From: Bacillota bacterium
GTDB lineage: Bacteria; Bacillota; Clostridia; Lachnospirales; Lachnospiraceae
Reading direction: 5' to 3'
Assembly (NCBI GenBank): GCA_023450835.1
Contig: JAEXGM010000069.1
Coordinates: forward strand, 1 to 8,263
Length of the DNA stretch: 8,263 nt
Under the pieces are notes generated by a model that saw only the letters and a list, made by a program, of their open reading frames with translations, did no database searches and was not told where the DNA came from. This document shows, one piece after another, positions 1-6,355 of the stretch. Position 1 is the first letter of the stretch, and every line of letters begins with the position of its first letter. Made by a program: the position numbers and the translations under genes.

Positions 1-1863
1 CTGATTTCATTAACAGAATATGAAAGAAGGATTATTTCAACTATTGGTTTTAATCGTCTCCATGACGTATATCAGAATTCTACGGTATATCTTACGTTTC
101 CAAGCAATCGAACCAAACGATTTGAGCATTCCATTGGAACAATGAAGCTTTGCTCTGATATGTTTTTTCAGTCGTTACTGAATACAACGGATTCAATATT
201 GAGTGAATTCTTTGATATCTTTGTTAGGGAATATGCTGAGATTTTAGATAAATTAAGACAGCAGACGGATATTTGTGTCGAAAAACTGGGGGAGAGACTG
301 CCGGAAGAGATGCCAAAGATTGAGCTGGATAAGTTAAGACATTCCCTTATCCCGAACAATATACCGGATCAATATAAAATCATGCATCTTATCCTCATTC
401 AATCTATCCGGGCAGCAGCATTGCTGCATGACATCGGACACCCTCCATTTAGTCATATCGTGGAATTTGCATTAAAAGATGTCTACTTGGAATATAAAGA
501 AAAAGCAGTAAGTGAAAAGGAGAATGCAAAAGAATTTGTTGATATTATGTCGAAGTACTTTGAGGGTGATAGGAAATTACACGAACAAATGGGTGACGAG
601 ATCAGCGAGGGTATCTTAAGCAAGATTATCGTACCAATTTCAGAGAATAATGGGAAATATGATGAGAACTTATTTGATCTGCTTGTATTAGAAGGTGTAA
701 AGAGAATCTTTGCAGAGGATGGAGCATTTAAGTATCTTCACAGGCTTATTGATTCCAGTTTGGACGGAGACCGCCTGGATTATTCCACAAGAGACGTAAT
801 CAATTCGGGAAAGGATTCCGGAAAGATAGAGTATAGCAGAATTATTAATGATATGCAGTTGATTGTGGAGAATGGTGAGATTTTTTTCTGCGTTCCGTTA
901 AAGGCAGTAAGTTCAGTCGAGGATTTTGTTAAGCGTAGGTATAATAGTTATAAAGATATTGTCTATCATCACAGAGTCATCCAATCTGATTATATTCTGG
1001 AAGGAATCGTAAAAGATCTGGTAAAGAAATATCTGAATGAAACAGTATTGGAAAAACCTCGTGATAACGAGGTACTGATACCGTTCGATATCTCAGGCCT
1101 TTGGTTTCCATTGGGCGATAAAAAGTCAGCAATCAAAGCAAATGCACTTTCTCAATGGAATGATTCCTGGTTGACCACCGTTCTGAGGCAGATTTATTAT
1201 ACGGAATATTATCATAATGAAGAGATTGAAGATGGCAGCAGTGACTATGTGTTAGCGCAGCGGCTGGCGGAATTGCTGCGTAACAGCAAGCGGTACCATT
1301 CCCTGATTAAGCGGAGTGAGAATTTTAAGATTATTGATGATGCTGTAAAACATGAAATAATAAAACGCAAGGACGAGATTGAAGCATTCCTTATGAAGGA
1401 GAAAGAGTTACCTTGCGGGGATAGATCCACGGAATTGATTCACCAAATGTTAGACAATACGATAAGGAATTCTTCTGGCTTTGTTTTATCTTTTATTTCG
1501 AGATACAGTAAGGAAATGAAGATTGAAGCCTTTGAACAGCTGGTAAGTGAAATCGTTAGGGAGGAAACAAACCATTTAGTTACTGACCTTAAGACTTATG
1601 ATACAGTTACTTTATTTAAAAGGATTTCAATTGGATTAGAATCTCCGATTTATTTCTATAATCATAAGGGAACAATTTGTACTCTAAAAGACATCAGCGG
1701 AATTGCTGACATTTTACAGCTTGATTCTGATTATCTGCCGGTCTTCTATATTTATATTTTAGCAAAAGATGAGGACGGGATTCTAAAGGAAAAAAGAGAG
1801 GAACTATTAGGTGCCTTTGGTAAACGAATCGGTGCTGAGATAGTGAAAAGAGTTTTGAGGTAG
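1..1863 (+). CDS. HD-superfamily phosphohydrolase (dNTPase/SAMHD1-like, COG1078 type), 5' truncated by window edge
   Basis: The frame is open from base 1, so the ATG at 142 is internal and the real start lies upstream; by comparison with the family I estimate about 20 residues are missing. Numbering residues from base 1 (620 visible), the first HD-domain histidine is H43 in RFEHSIG, preceded by the family's NRL...YLTFPSNRTKRFEHS segment. The HD pair is H143-D144 in LLHDIGHPPFSH, and the last metal ligand lies in LDGDRLDYSTRD (about 254-264). These four-ligand motifs mark a metal-dependent phosphohydrolase, and this branch commonly hydrolyses (d)NTPs; the substrate here is inferred only. Unusual is a charged helical insertion of roughly 80-100 residues between H43 and H143, plus a long C-terminal region (about 300-620) that I cannot assign. 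It is followed by a terminator and looks monocistronic at its 3' end. Family confidence is high, exact activity low. Confidence 0.88.
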   Translation: MISLTEYERRIISTIGFNRLHDVYQNSTVYLTFPSNRTKRFEHSIGTMKLCSDMFFQSLLNTTDSILSEFFDIFVREYAEILDKLRQQTDICVEKLGERLPEEMPKIELDKLRHSLIPNNIPDQYKIMHLILIQSIRAAALLHDIGHPPFSHIVEFALKDVYLEYKEKAVSEKENAKEFVDIMSKYFEGDRKLHEQMGDEISEGILSKIIVPISENNGKYDENLFDLLVLEGVKRIFAEDGAFKYLHRLIDSSLDGDRLDYSTRDVINSGKDSGKIEYSRIINDMQLIVENGEIFFCVPLKAVSSVEDFVKRRYNSYKDIVYHHRVIQSDYILEGIVKDLVKKYLNETVLEKPRDNEVLIPFDISGLWFPLGDKKSAIKANALSQWNDSWLTTVLRQIYYTEYYHNEEIEDGSSDYVLAQRLAELLRNSKRYHSLIKRSENFKIIDDAVKHEIIKRKDEIEAFLMKEKELPCGDRSTELIHQMLDNTIRNSSGFVLSFISRYSKEMKIEAFEQLVSEIVREETNHLVTDLKTYDTVTLFKRISIGLESPIYFYNHKGTICTLKDISGIADILQLDSDYLPVFYIYILAKDEDGILKEKREELLGAFGKRIGAEIVKRVLR

Positions 1864-1972
1864 AATATAGCATAGAAGAGCATACTGAAAAAATTCATCA
1901 AAATATGTTGGACAATACTCATATAATAAAGAATCAGACTTTCGCGAGGTAGCCCCTTAAAGTTAGACTTTA

Positions 1973-2008
1973 TAGCGTAGTAGTTTTTAACTGCTACGCT
2001 ATTTCTTT
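1973..2008 (+). terminator. Intrinsic terminator after the HD phosphohydrolase gene
   Basis: An 11-bp stem pairs 1973-1983 (TAGCGTAGTAG) with 1991-2001 (CTGCTACGCTA), with one G-U pair and a 7-base loop. It is followed by TTTCTTT. The distance of about 110 bases from the stop codon is longer than usual, but no gene lies between. Confidence 0.8.
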
Positions 2009-2063
2009 ATGCGGCTCTGAAATGAGCCTGTATTCGACAGGGCTTATACAGTTTAGAGTCTGT

Positions 2064-2092
2064 TTGAATTTTATTGCTTAATGTAATATAAT
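2064..2092 (+). promoter_or_regulatory. Sigma-A-type promoter of the PC4/YdbC-like gene
   Basis: The -35 box is TTGAAT (2064-2069) and the -10 box is a perfect TATAAT (2087-2092), with a 17-base spacer. Transcription would start near 2099, leaving a leader of about 85 bases before the ATG at 2183. Confidence 0.75.
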
Positions 2093-2182
2093 AGTAAGTG
2101 AAATATGAAACCAATAACCTTTTGGAAAATGTACAGTATATAAACAGTAAATATTAAATGGAGATAAATAGTGAGGTAGACT

Positions 2183-2401
2183 ATGGCAGATATTAAATAT
2201 GAAATAGTAAAAACAATCGGAATTCTTTCAGAAGGGTCTAAAGGTTGGACGAAAGAATTAAATCTTATAAGCTGGAATGATAGAGAGCCAAAGTATGATA
2301 TCAGGGAATGGGCACCGGACCATGAGAAGATGGGAAAAGGTGTAACTCTATCCAATGAAGAAGTTTTAAAATTAAAAGAACTGTTAGAGCTGCAGCTATA
2401 A
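2183..2401 (+). CDS. YdbC/PC4-family small nucleic-acid-binding protein
   Basis: This 72-aa protein is almost entirely a PC4-type domain (about residues 3-66). The signature is KGWTKELNLISWNDREPKYD followed by IREWAPDHEKMGKGVTLS and an acidic leucine-rich C-terminal helix. The family is named for the eukaryotic coactivator PC4/p15, and the bacterial YdbC branch binds single-stranded DNA as a dimer (established for the family; binding here is inferred). It probably acts on DNA or RNA in the cytoplasm; no specific pathway is known to me. The start is supported by GTGAGGT at 2171-2177, six bases ahead. The gene has its own promoter and a tight terminator, so it is monocistronic. The length is normal for the family. 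Confidence 0.9.
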   Translation: MADIKYEIVKTIGILSEGSKGWTKELNLISWNDREPKYDIREWAPDHEKMGKGVTLSNEEVLKLKELLELQL

Positions 2402-2409
2402 ATCAATAG

Positions 2410-2433
2410 AAAGAGTCTTTGGACTCTTTTTTT
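2410..2433 (+). terminator. Intrinsic terminator of the PC4/YdbC-like gene
   Basis: A perfect 8-bp stem AAAGAGTC (2410-2417) / GACTCTTT (2422-2429) has a TTTG loop and runs into seven T's (2427-2433). It begins 9 bases after the stop codon. Confidence 0.9.
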
Positions 2434-2544
2434 GTTTGTTGAAAATTGTTAAATACACAGGTGAAGAAATTAAAGCTGCTGCAATTTTTTACTATCAGGG
2501 CTTTAGAGTTTGACGAAAAAATAACAATACTTTTTCAAAAAAGG

Positions 2545-2572
2545 TTGCTTTTTTAAGTTAGAATAGTATAAT
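2545..2572 (+). promoter_or_regulatory. Promoter of cfa
   Basis: The -35 box is TTGCTT (2545-2550) and the -10 box is TATAAT (2567-2572), with a 16-base spacer. The predicted leader is about 60 bases. The rest of the 2434-2638 gap is AT-rich and shows no other signal I can support. Confidence 0.7.
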
Positions 2573-2638
2573 GATTAATCAATAAGAAAAAACTGGAAAT
2601 AATAGAACTAGTAATTTTATTAGATAGGAGGCAGAAGT

Positions 2639-3805
2639 ATGCCAATAAGCAGTAATTTAATGATAGACTTTATGAAAAAGTTCGATGAGAATCCTTATTC
2701 CATCGAATTAAATGGCAAAGAATATTTCATCGGAGAAGGAAATCCTAAATTTAAGGTGAAATTTAATAAGGAAATACCTCTTACGGACTTAACGACAAGT
2801 ACCTCATTGGCCTTGGGTGAGGCTTACATGAAGGAAGATATTGAGATTGAAGGAGATTTGTATAATGCTCTCAACTGTTTTCTGGGACAGATGGGAAAAT
2901 TCCATACAGACAAAAAGGCTCTAAAGAGTTTGATTTTTACTTCAAGCTCCAAACGGAATCAGAAAAAAGAGGTATCTTCCCACTATGATATTGGAAATGA
3001 GTTTTATAAACTGTGGCTGGATGAGTCACTTAGCTATTCGTGTGCCTATTTTGCAAAGGAACAGGATACGTTGTTTGAGGCCCAGAACAATAAGATTGAA
3101 AGAATTCTGCAAAAACTGTATTTAAAGCCTGGAATGGAGCTCCTTGATATCGGATGCGGCTGGGGGAGTTTGCTTATTCGTGCGGTTAAAGAATATGGGG
3201 TTACCGGTAAAGGAATAACTCTTAGTGAAGAACAGTATAAAAGTTTTAAGCAGAGAATAGAAGAAGAAGGGCTGACAGATAAACTAACGGTGGAAATATT
3301 GGATTATAGGGAGCTTCCGAAGCAGAATTGGTCTTTTGACCGGATTGTCAGTGTGGGAATGCTTGAACATGTGGGCAGAGACAATTACGGCAAGTTTTTA
3401 GAGTGTGTAAACGCCGTCTTAAAACCTCAGGGACTGTTCCTTCTGCATTACATCAGTGCACTGAAAGAATATCCGGGGGATGCCTGGATTAAGAAATACA
3501 TTTTCCCCGGCGGAATGGTGCCAAGTCTTAGAGAGATTATCAATTTATGTTCCGATAATAAGTTCTATACCATAGATGTTGAAAGCTTACGGCGGCATTA
3601 TAACAGGACACTGCTGTGCTGGGATAAGAATTTCAATGAACACCGTGAAGAAATTGAGAAAATGATGGGAAAAGAATTTACGAGAATGTGGGATTTATAT
3701 CTGTGTGCCTGCGCGGCAACCTTTAATAATGGCATTATTGATTTACATCAGATTCTTATCAGTAAAGGAATAAATAATGAGCTGCCTATGACAAGGTGGT
3801 ATTAA
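2639..3805 (+). CDS. cfa: Cyclopropane-fatty-acyl-phospholipid synthase
   Basis: This SAM-dependent enzyme adds a methylene bridge across the cis double bond of unsaturated acyl chains in membrane phospholipids, a late-growth and acid-stress modification. At 388 aa it is full length. An N-terminal lipid-binding-type region (about 1-110) precedes the class I methyltransferase fold. Visible motifs are VSSHYDIGNEFY (112-123), YSCAYF with C135, SAM-binding LLDIGCGWGS (168-177), MLEHVGRDNY with E243, HYIS with H270, RRHYNRTLLCW with Y321, and LYLCACAA with C358. These match, by position and context, the active-site residues known for the E. coli enzyme (C139, E239, H266, Y317, C354). The start is fixed by AGGAGG at 2626-2631, 7 bases ahead of ATG. 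The gene is a single transcription unit with its own promoter and terminator. Confidence 0.95.
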   Translation: MPISSNLMIDFMKKFDENPYSIELNGKEYFIGEGNPKFKVKFNKEIPLTDLTTSTSLALGEAYMKEDIEIEGDLYNALNCFLGQMGKFHTDKKALKSLIFTSSSKRNQKKEVSSHYDIGNEFYKLWLDESLSYSCAYFAKEQDTLFEAQNNKIERILQKLYLKPGMELLDIGCGWGSLLIRAVKEYGVTGKGITLSEEQYKSFKQRIEEEGLTDKLTVEILDYRELPKQNWSFDRIVSVGMLEHVGRDNYGKFLECVNAVLKPQGLFLLHYISALKEYPGDAWIKKYIFPGGMVPSLREIINLCSDNKFYTIDVESLRRHYNRTLLCWDKNFNEHREEIEKMMGKEFTRMWDLYLCACAATFNNGIIDLHQILISKGINNELPMTRWY

Positions 3806-3821
3806 ATCTATCATCACCTTG
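3792..3821 (+). repeat. Inverted repeat straddling the cfa stop codon
   Basis: CAAGGTGGT (3792-3800) pairs with ATCACCTTG (3813-3821): nine pairs including one G-T, with a 12-base loop that contains the TAA stop (3803-3805). No T-run follows, so it is not a standard terminator. It could stabilise the mRNA 3' end; function is unproven. Confidence 0.45.
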
Positions 3822-3899
3822 CTGCGTAAATATAGTAAGTAGTCCTATGTGAGTACTTAGAATGCTGGGTTTGTATGATGTATCAGGGATGATAATATG

Positions 3900-3933
3900 G
3901 GCTGTAGGAATTATTTTCTTATGGCCTTTTTTT
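3900..3933 (+). terminator. Intrinsic terminator of cfa
   Basis: GGCTGTAGGAA (3900-3910) pairs fully with TTCTTATGGCC (3916-3926), using three G-U wobbles and a 5-base loop, and is followed by seven T's (3927-3933). It lies 95 bases after the cfa stop. Confidence 0.8.
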
Positions 3934-3975
3934 ATTTTGCAAAGATTCATAATTAATTAGGTAGCGATAGCGGAA

Positions 3976-4004
3976 TTGATTTATTGATACAGAAAAAGTA
4001 TAAT
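3976..4004 (+). promoter_or_regulatory. Promoter of the VOC-family gene
   Basis: TTGATT (3976-3981) and TATAAT (3999-4004) are separated by 17 bases. Transcription should begin near 4011. Confidence 0.75.
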
Positions 4005-4128
4005 AATACTAGAAAGAAATTACTGGATGGTCTACTGGATTTTACAAAGGGGAGAAAGCGGCATGAAAGACAGTATGACAATTAAGAAATGTGAGACGAA
4101 AGAGATATTATCTATATGGAGGTTAGAA

Positions 4129-4497
4129 ATGAAACAGGAAGTAGTACTTGGTAATGTGATGGTTGATTGTGATAATGAGAGAGAATTGCAGAAATTCTAT
4201 GGCGAATTATTAGGATGGGAGATGTGTGAATTATTCGGCCGTCCGGCTGTTCGAAGCTCCGGTGGAGTTGTTTTTTTATTTATAGAAGAACCGGACTACA
4301 TAAGGCCTACCTGGCCGGAAGAAAGCGGAAAGCAGCAAAAGCAAATGCATTTTGATTTTCAGGTTGACGATGTATCCGAAATGGTAGAAAAGGCAAAAAT
4401 GTTGGGGGCTGTAACGGCAACGGATCAATACGGAGAAGAGGATTTTGTGACGATGCTTGACCCATCAGGCCATCCTTTCTGTCTGTGCAAGAAATAA
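4129..4497 (+). CDS. VOC-superfamily (glyoxalase/bleomycin-resistance fold) protein
   Basis: The 122-aa protein has the usual length of a single-domain VOC protein with two beta-alpha-beta-beta-beta modules. Module one holds LGNVMVDCDNERELQKFYGELLGWE (7-31). Module two has MHFDFQVDDVSEMVEKAKMLGA (73-94) and ends in MLDPSGHPFCLC (109-120), typical of the Glyoxalase_6-like group. Members include dioxygenases, resistance proteins and many of unknown activity, so the substrate cannot be stated. I chose the ATG at 4129 because GGAGG (4118-4122) sits 6 bases ahead and the domain begins at once. The frame is also open upstream with ATGs at 4063 (AAAGGGGAG before it) and 4027, which would add 22 or 34 residues lacking family similarity. 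It is monocistronic. Confidence 0.85.
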   Translation: MKQEVVLGNVMVDCDNERELQKFYGELLGWEMCELFGRPAVRSSGGVVFLFIEEPDYIRPTWPEESGKQQKQMHFDFQVDDVSEMVEKAKMLGAVTATDQYGEEDFVTMLDPSGHPFCLCKK

Positions 4498-4547
4498 ATA
4501 AACTAGTGTAAATATAAAAATCATTTTCTGTAAACTGATGGATATCA

Positions 4548-4589
4548 ACGGAGCTAATCCTTGCCAATGGGTGGTTAGCTCCGTATTTT
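4548..4589 (+). terminator. Intrinsic terminator of the VOC-family gene
   Basis: A perfect 10-bp stem, ACGGAGCTAA (4548-4557) / TTAGCTCCGT (4575-4584), encloses a 17-base loop and is followed by ATTTT. The T-run is short, so termination may be partial. Confidence 0.75.
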
Positions 4590-4591
4590 AA

Positions 4592-4956
4592 TATCAAATT
4601 TTCTTCTATAATTTTTTCATTCTTAATCTGATTATTGCGAACTTTCCCTTCATTCAATACAAGGTCCGGGCCACTTATCTGATTGACCGTGTCATTGATG
4701 CCGGAATGCCGGGAGAGATGCCTTTAATCAATGCAAAGGCTGATTCATTTACTGGAATCAGACTTCTAATCTTACGGAATTTTTTATGACACCTGGAATT
4801 TCATTATCTTGCTAATGTTTCAACAAGATATAAACTGATAATAACTTTAATGTATATAATCAGGTATTACAGGAACATCCTAATATAAAATCTCTGTATG
4901 ATGTTATGGAGCAGCCGCTGAAAGTGCAGTCAGATTTAAGGAATGAATATGATTAA
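4592..4956 (+). pseudogene. Decayed, unidentified gene remnant upstream of the permease
   Basis: Two protein-like fragments sit in different + frames. The first is open from 4592 and becomes protein-like from about 4640 to a TGA at 4787-4789; it includes YLIDRVIDAGMPGEMPLINA and then KADSFTGIRLL. The second, open from 4834 to TAA at 4954-4956, includes QVLQEHPNIKSLYDVMEQPL and ends LRNEYD. The intervening 45 bases carry two stops in the second frame. Neither fragment has a start codon with a ribosome binding site. I do not recognise the family. The second fragment ends 14 bases before the permease ATG, next to its Shine-Dalgarno, so the parent gene may once have shared an operon with it. The fragments could instead come from two different genes, or the first could be chance coding. 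Confidence 0.4.
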
Positions 4957-4970
4957 AAGGAGAAAGAAAG

Positions 4971-5795
4971 ATGTTAATATTTCTATTTGTACTTCTTGGT
5001 ATTACGGTAGGAGGATTTGGAACATTAATCGGAGCGGGAGGCGGATTTTTATTAACACCAATTCTTCTTATGTGTTTTCCCTCTATGTCTGCCGAAGCCG
5101 TTACGGCAATCTCCATGACATCGGTCTTTTTTAACTCTGCTTCCGGCTCTTCAGCCTATGCTTATATGAAGCGGATTGATTATAAAACAGGAATAATCTT
5201 TGCTCTTGCAACCTTTCCCGGTTCCATTTTTGGTACTATGTTAACAGGGCAGGTCAGCCGCCAGTTATTCAACTGTATATTCGGAGCTTTTATGATTATA
5301 TTTGCAATTGTAATTATTTTAAAAAGCCGTATGGGCGACAGCAATGCACCAATTGATAAGCAGGGACATTTTCGTGCAAAAAGACGTTTGACAGATCGGG
5401 AAGGCCATGAATTCTCTTTCTCTTTCTCTTTTAACATGCTGGCAGGAATCCTTATAAGTCTGTTTGTGGGACTGGTATCAGGTTTCTTAGGAATAGGCGG
5501 GGGAATTGTTCATGTGCCTGCCCTGGTGCTTTTAGGCTTTCCTGCCCATTTTGCAACGGCAACCTCTCATTTTGTGCTGGTTTTTTCTGCTGCTATAAGT
5601 GTTGTTGTGCATTTGAGTGAAGGAACATTAACAAATAATATAACAATGGCCCTTAGCATTGCTTTCGGCACGGTTATAGGAGCGCAGATAGGAGCGCTTA
5701 TATCCAAGCATATAAAGGGGTCAGTTATTATGCTCTGTCTGGCAATTGCTTTAATTTTCGCTGGGGTGCGGATATTGTATATGGGACTTGTATGA
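4971..5795 (+). CDS. TauE/SafE-family membrane permease (anion/sulfite exporter type)
   Basis: This 274-aa integral membrane protein belongs to the TauE/SafE (former DUF81) family, whose characterised members move sulfite, sulfoacetate or other small organosulfur anions; the substrate here is unknown. The family's internal duplication is clear: GAGGGFLLTP (21-30) in the first half matches GIGGGIVHVP (174-183) in the second. Hydrophobic segments lie near 1-20, 25-36, 43-64, 72-92, 100-118, 155-176, 179-190, 196-214, 224-244 and 251-271. A basic, hydrophilic loop (119-150) between the halves is probably cytoplasmic. The start is supported by AAAGGAG at 4956-4962, 8 bases ahead. No good promoter is visible close upstream. 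The stop codon lies within a tandem repeat that may have defined the C terminus. Confidence 0.9.
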   Translation: MLIFLFVLLGITVGGFGTLIGAGGGFLLTPILLMCFPSMSAEAVTAISMTSVFFNSASGSSAYAYMKRIDYKTGIIFALATFPGSIFGTMLTGQVSRQLFNCIFGAFMIIFAIVIILKSRMGDSNAPIDKQGHFRAKRRLTDREGHEFSFSFSFNMLAGILISLFVGLVSGFLGIGGGIVHVPALVLLGFPAHFATATSHFVLVFSAAISVVVHLSEGTLTNNITMALSIAFGTVIGAQIGALISKHIKGSVIMLCLAIALIFAGVRILYMGLV

Positions 5796-5982
5796 ATTAT
5801 TGAAAGGCATAATTCATACACAAGTTATGCGCCTGCGAAATCCTCGGCGCAAAACTTGCGGCGCGTTGGAGTGGCACGGCAAGCAGTGTGAATTATTGGA
5901 GTGCATAATTTATACACAAGTTGTGCGCCTGTGAAATCATCAGTGAAAAACTTACGACGAGCTGGAGATGGTATGGCAGCAG
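5791..5982 (+). repeat. Tandem pair of diverged 96-base structured repeats
   Basis: Copy 1 is 5791-5886 and copy 2 is 5887-5982, about 80% identical by hand alignment. Copy 1 contains two strong hairpins. The first is GTATGAATTAT (5790-5800) / ATAATTCATAC (5809-5819), a perfect 11-bp stem with an 8-base loop. The second pairs 5821-5833 with 5846-5858, 12 of 13 positions, with a 12-base loop. In copy 2 the first stem is preserved through G-U wobbles, whereas the second has several mismatches. No T-run follows, so these are not ordinary terminators. The permease stop TGA (5793-5795) is inside copy 1. Confidence 0.8.
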
Positions 5983-6196
5983 TTGGGGGAATATTTTCGA
6001 AATAGCCGAAGTGCTACAAGATTGCTGTCTGAGAGTTTAAACTTTGGCTTGAGAAAATAACTTAATGAATGATAATTTTGAGCCAAAACTAATATATAGG
6101 AAATAAAATCCAAAAATTTATTTTTCTACAATGATGGTCCGGACTACACAAAAGTAATGGATAAGATTCCAGTCGATGCTGGCAGGAGGCCGTGGT
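5983..6196. other. Mostly non-coding gap with a relic reading frame
   Basis: Together with the repeats this makes about 400 bases without a firm gene. A + frame open from 6100 to TAA at 6211-6213 reads YNDGPDYTKVMDKIPVDAGR from 6127, then RPWYAADR. It lacks a start with a ribosome binding site and I cannot assign it. It overlaps the start of the 38-codon ORF in another frame and may be a fragment of the same decayed gene. A candidate promoter lies at 6049-6076. Confidence 0.35.
6049..6076 (+). promoter_or_regulatory. Candidate promoter within an inverted repeat
   Basis: TTGAGA (6049-6054) and GATAAT (6071-6076) have a 16-base spacer. The arms TTTGGCT (6043-6049) and AGCCAAA (6081-6087) flank it, so the -35 box touches one arm. 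It could drive the 38-codon ORF; an operator role for the arms is speculative. Confidence 0.35.
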
Positions 6197-6313
6197 ATGC
6201 AGCAGACCGATAATAGAAGGCTGTCTGAGCAACAGCTCATCTATGTGAATAAAGGGCAGCATATTATGCTAAAGTTGTGGATAGAACAACGGAAAGTCGG
6301 CAGTGTAATTTAG
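6197..6313 (+). CDS. Small ORF (38 aa) of unknown function
   Basis: The ATG follows a perfect AGGAGG (6184-6189) with a 7-base spacer. The TAG stop is two bases before a perfect terminator stem. The peptide is basic and polar, beginning MQQTDNRRLSEQQLIYVNKG and ending IEQRKVGSVI. It has no membrane segment, cysteine motif or family that I recognise. The arrangement of Shine-Dalgarno, ORF and terminator is what a real short gene would show. However, the AGGAGG is also two codons of a relic frame (6100-6213), so the ORF may be the frameshifted 3' end of a larger decayed gene. The group II intron sits 42 bases after the stop. Confidence 0.35.
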   Translation: MQQTDNRRLSEQQLIYVNKGQHIMLKLWIEQRKVGSVI

Positions 6314-6315
6314 AA

Positions 6316-6355
6316 CAAGGCATCCGAACTCTTATATCCGGATGCCTTGCTATTA
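6316..6355 (+). terminator. Terminator stem that is the intron's target site
   Basis: CAAGGCATCCG (6316-6326) and CGGATGCCTTG (6339-6349) form a perfect 11-bp stem with a 12-base loop. Only CTATTA follows before the intron's GTGTG at 6356. The T-tract expected after such a stem is missing or moved beyond the intron's 3' end. Class C introns are known to insert just behind terminator hairpins. Confidence 0.8.

Larger units (their letters stand above)
1864..2182. other. Intergenic region: terminator, small-hairpin cluster, ydbC-like promoter and leader
   Basis: No convincing gene is present. The stretch holds the terminator of the HD gene (1973-2008), a run of short inverted repeats (GGCTC/GAGCC at 2013-2017 and 2024-2028; CCTGT/ACAGG at 2027-2031 and 2037-2041; CTGTAT/ATACAG at 2028-2033 and 2046-2051), and the promoter of the next gene (2064-2092). 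An 85-90 base leader then runs to the PC4-like start. The first 100 bases after the HD stop show nothing recognisable. Confidence 0.6.

Noticed and set aside
142..1863. ATG at 142 as the start of the HD protein
   Set aside because: The same frame is open to base 1, and the conserved HD histidine (RFEHS) lies upstream of this ATG.
2071..2406. 111-codon ORF on the - strand over the PC4/YdbC-like gene
   Set aside because: It is antisense to a clearly recognised gene, contains its promoter in reverse, and has no family likeness.
2442..2558. Short + frame (from GTG 2461) reading VKKLKLLQFF...
   Set aside because: No ribosome binding site, and it runs into the cfa promoter; likely AT-rich chance.
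4307..4657. 116-codon ORF on the - strand over the VOC gene end and terminator
   Set aside because: It runs antisense through a recognised domain and the terminator stem; composition is a shadow of the + strand gene.
5791..5982. CRISPR-like reading of the tandem repeat
   Set aside because: Only two long, diverged, directly abutting copies without spacers, and no cas genes.
6024..6229. Ten-base direct repeat GCTGTCTGAG at 6024-6033 and 6220-6229
   Set aside because: Short and isolated; no matching flanks, target duplications or element between the copies.
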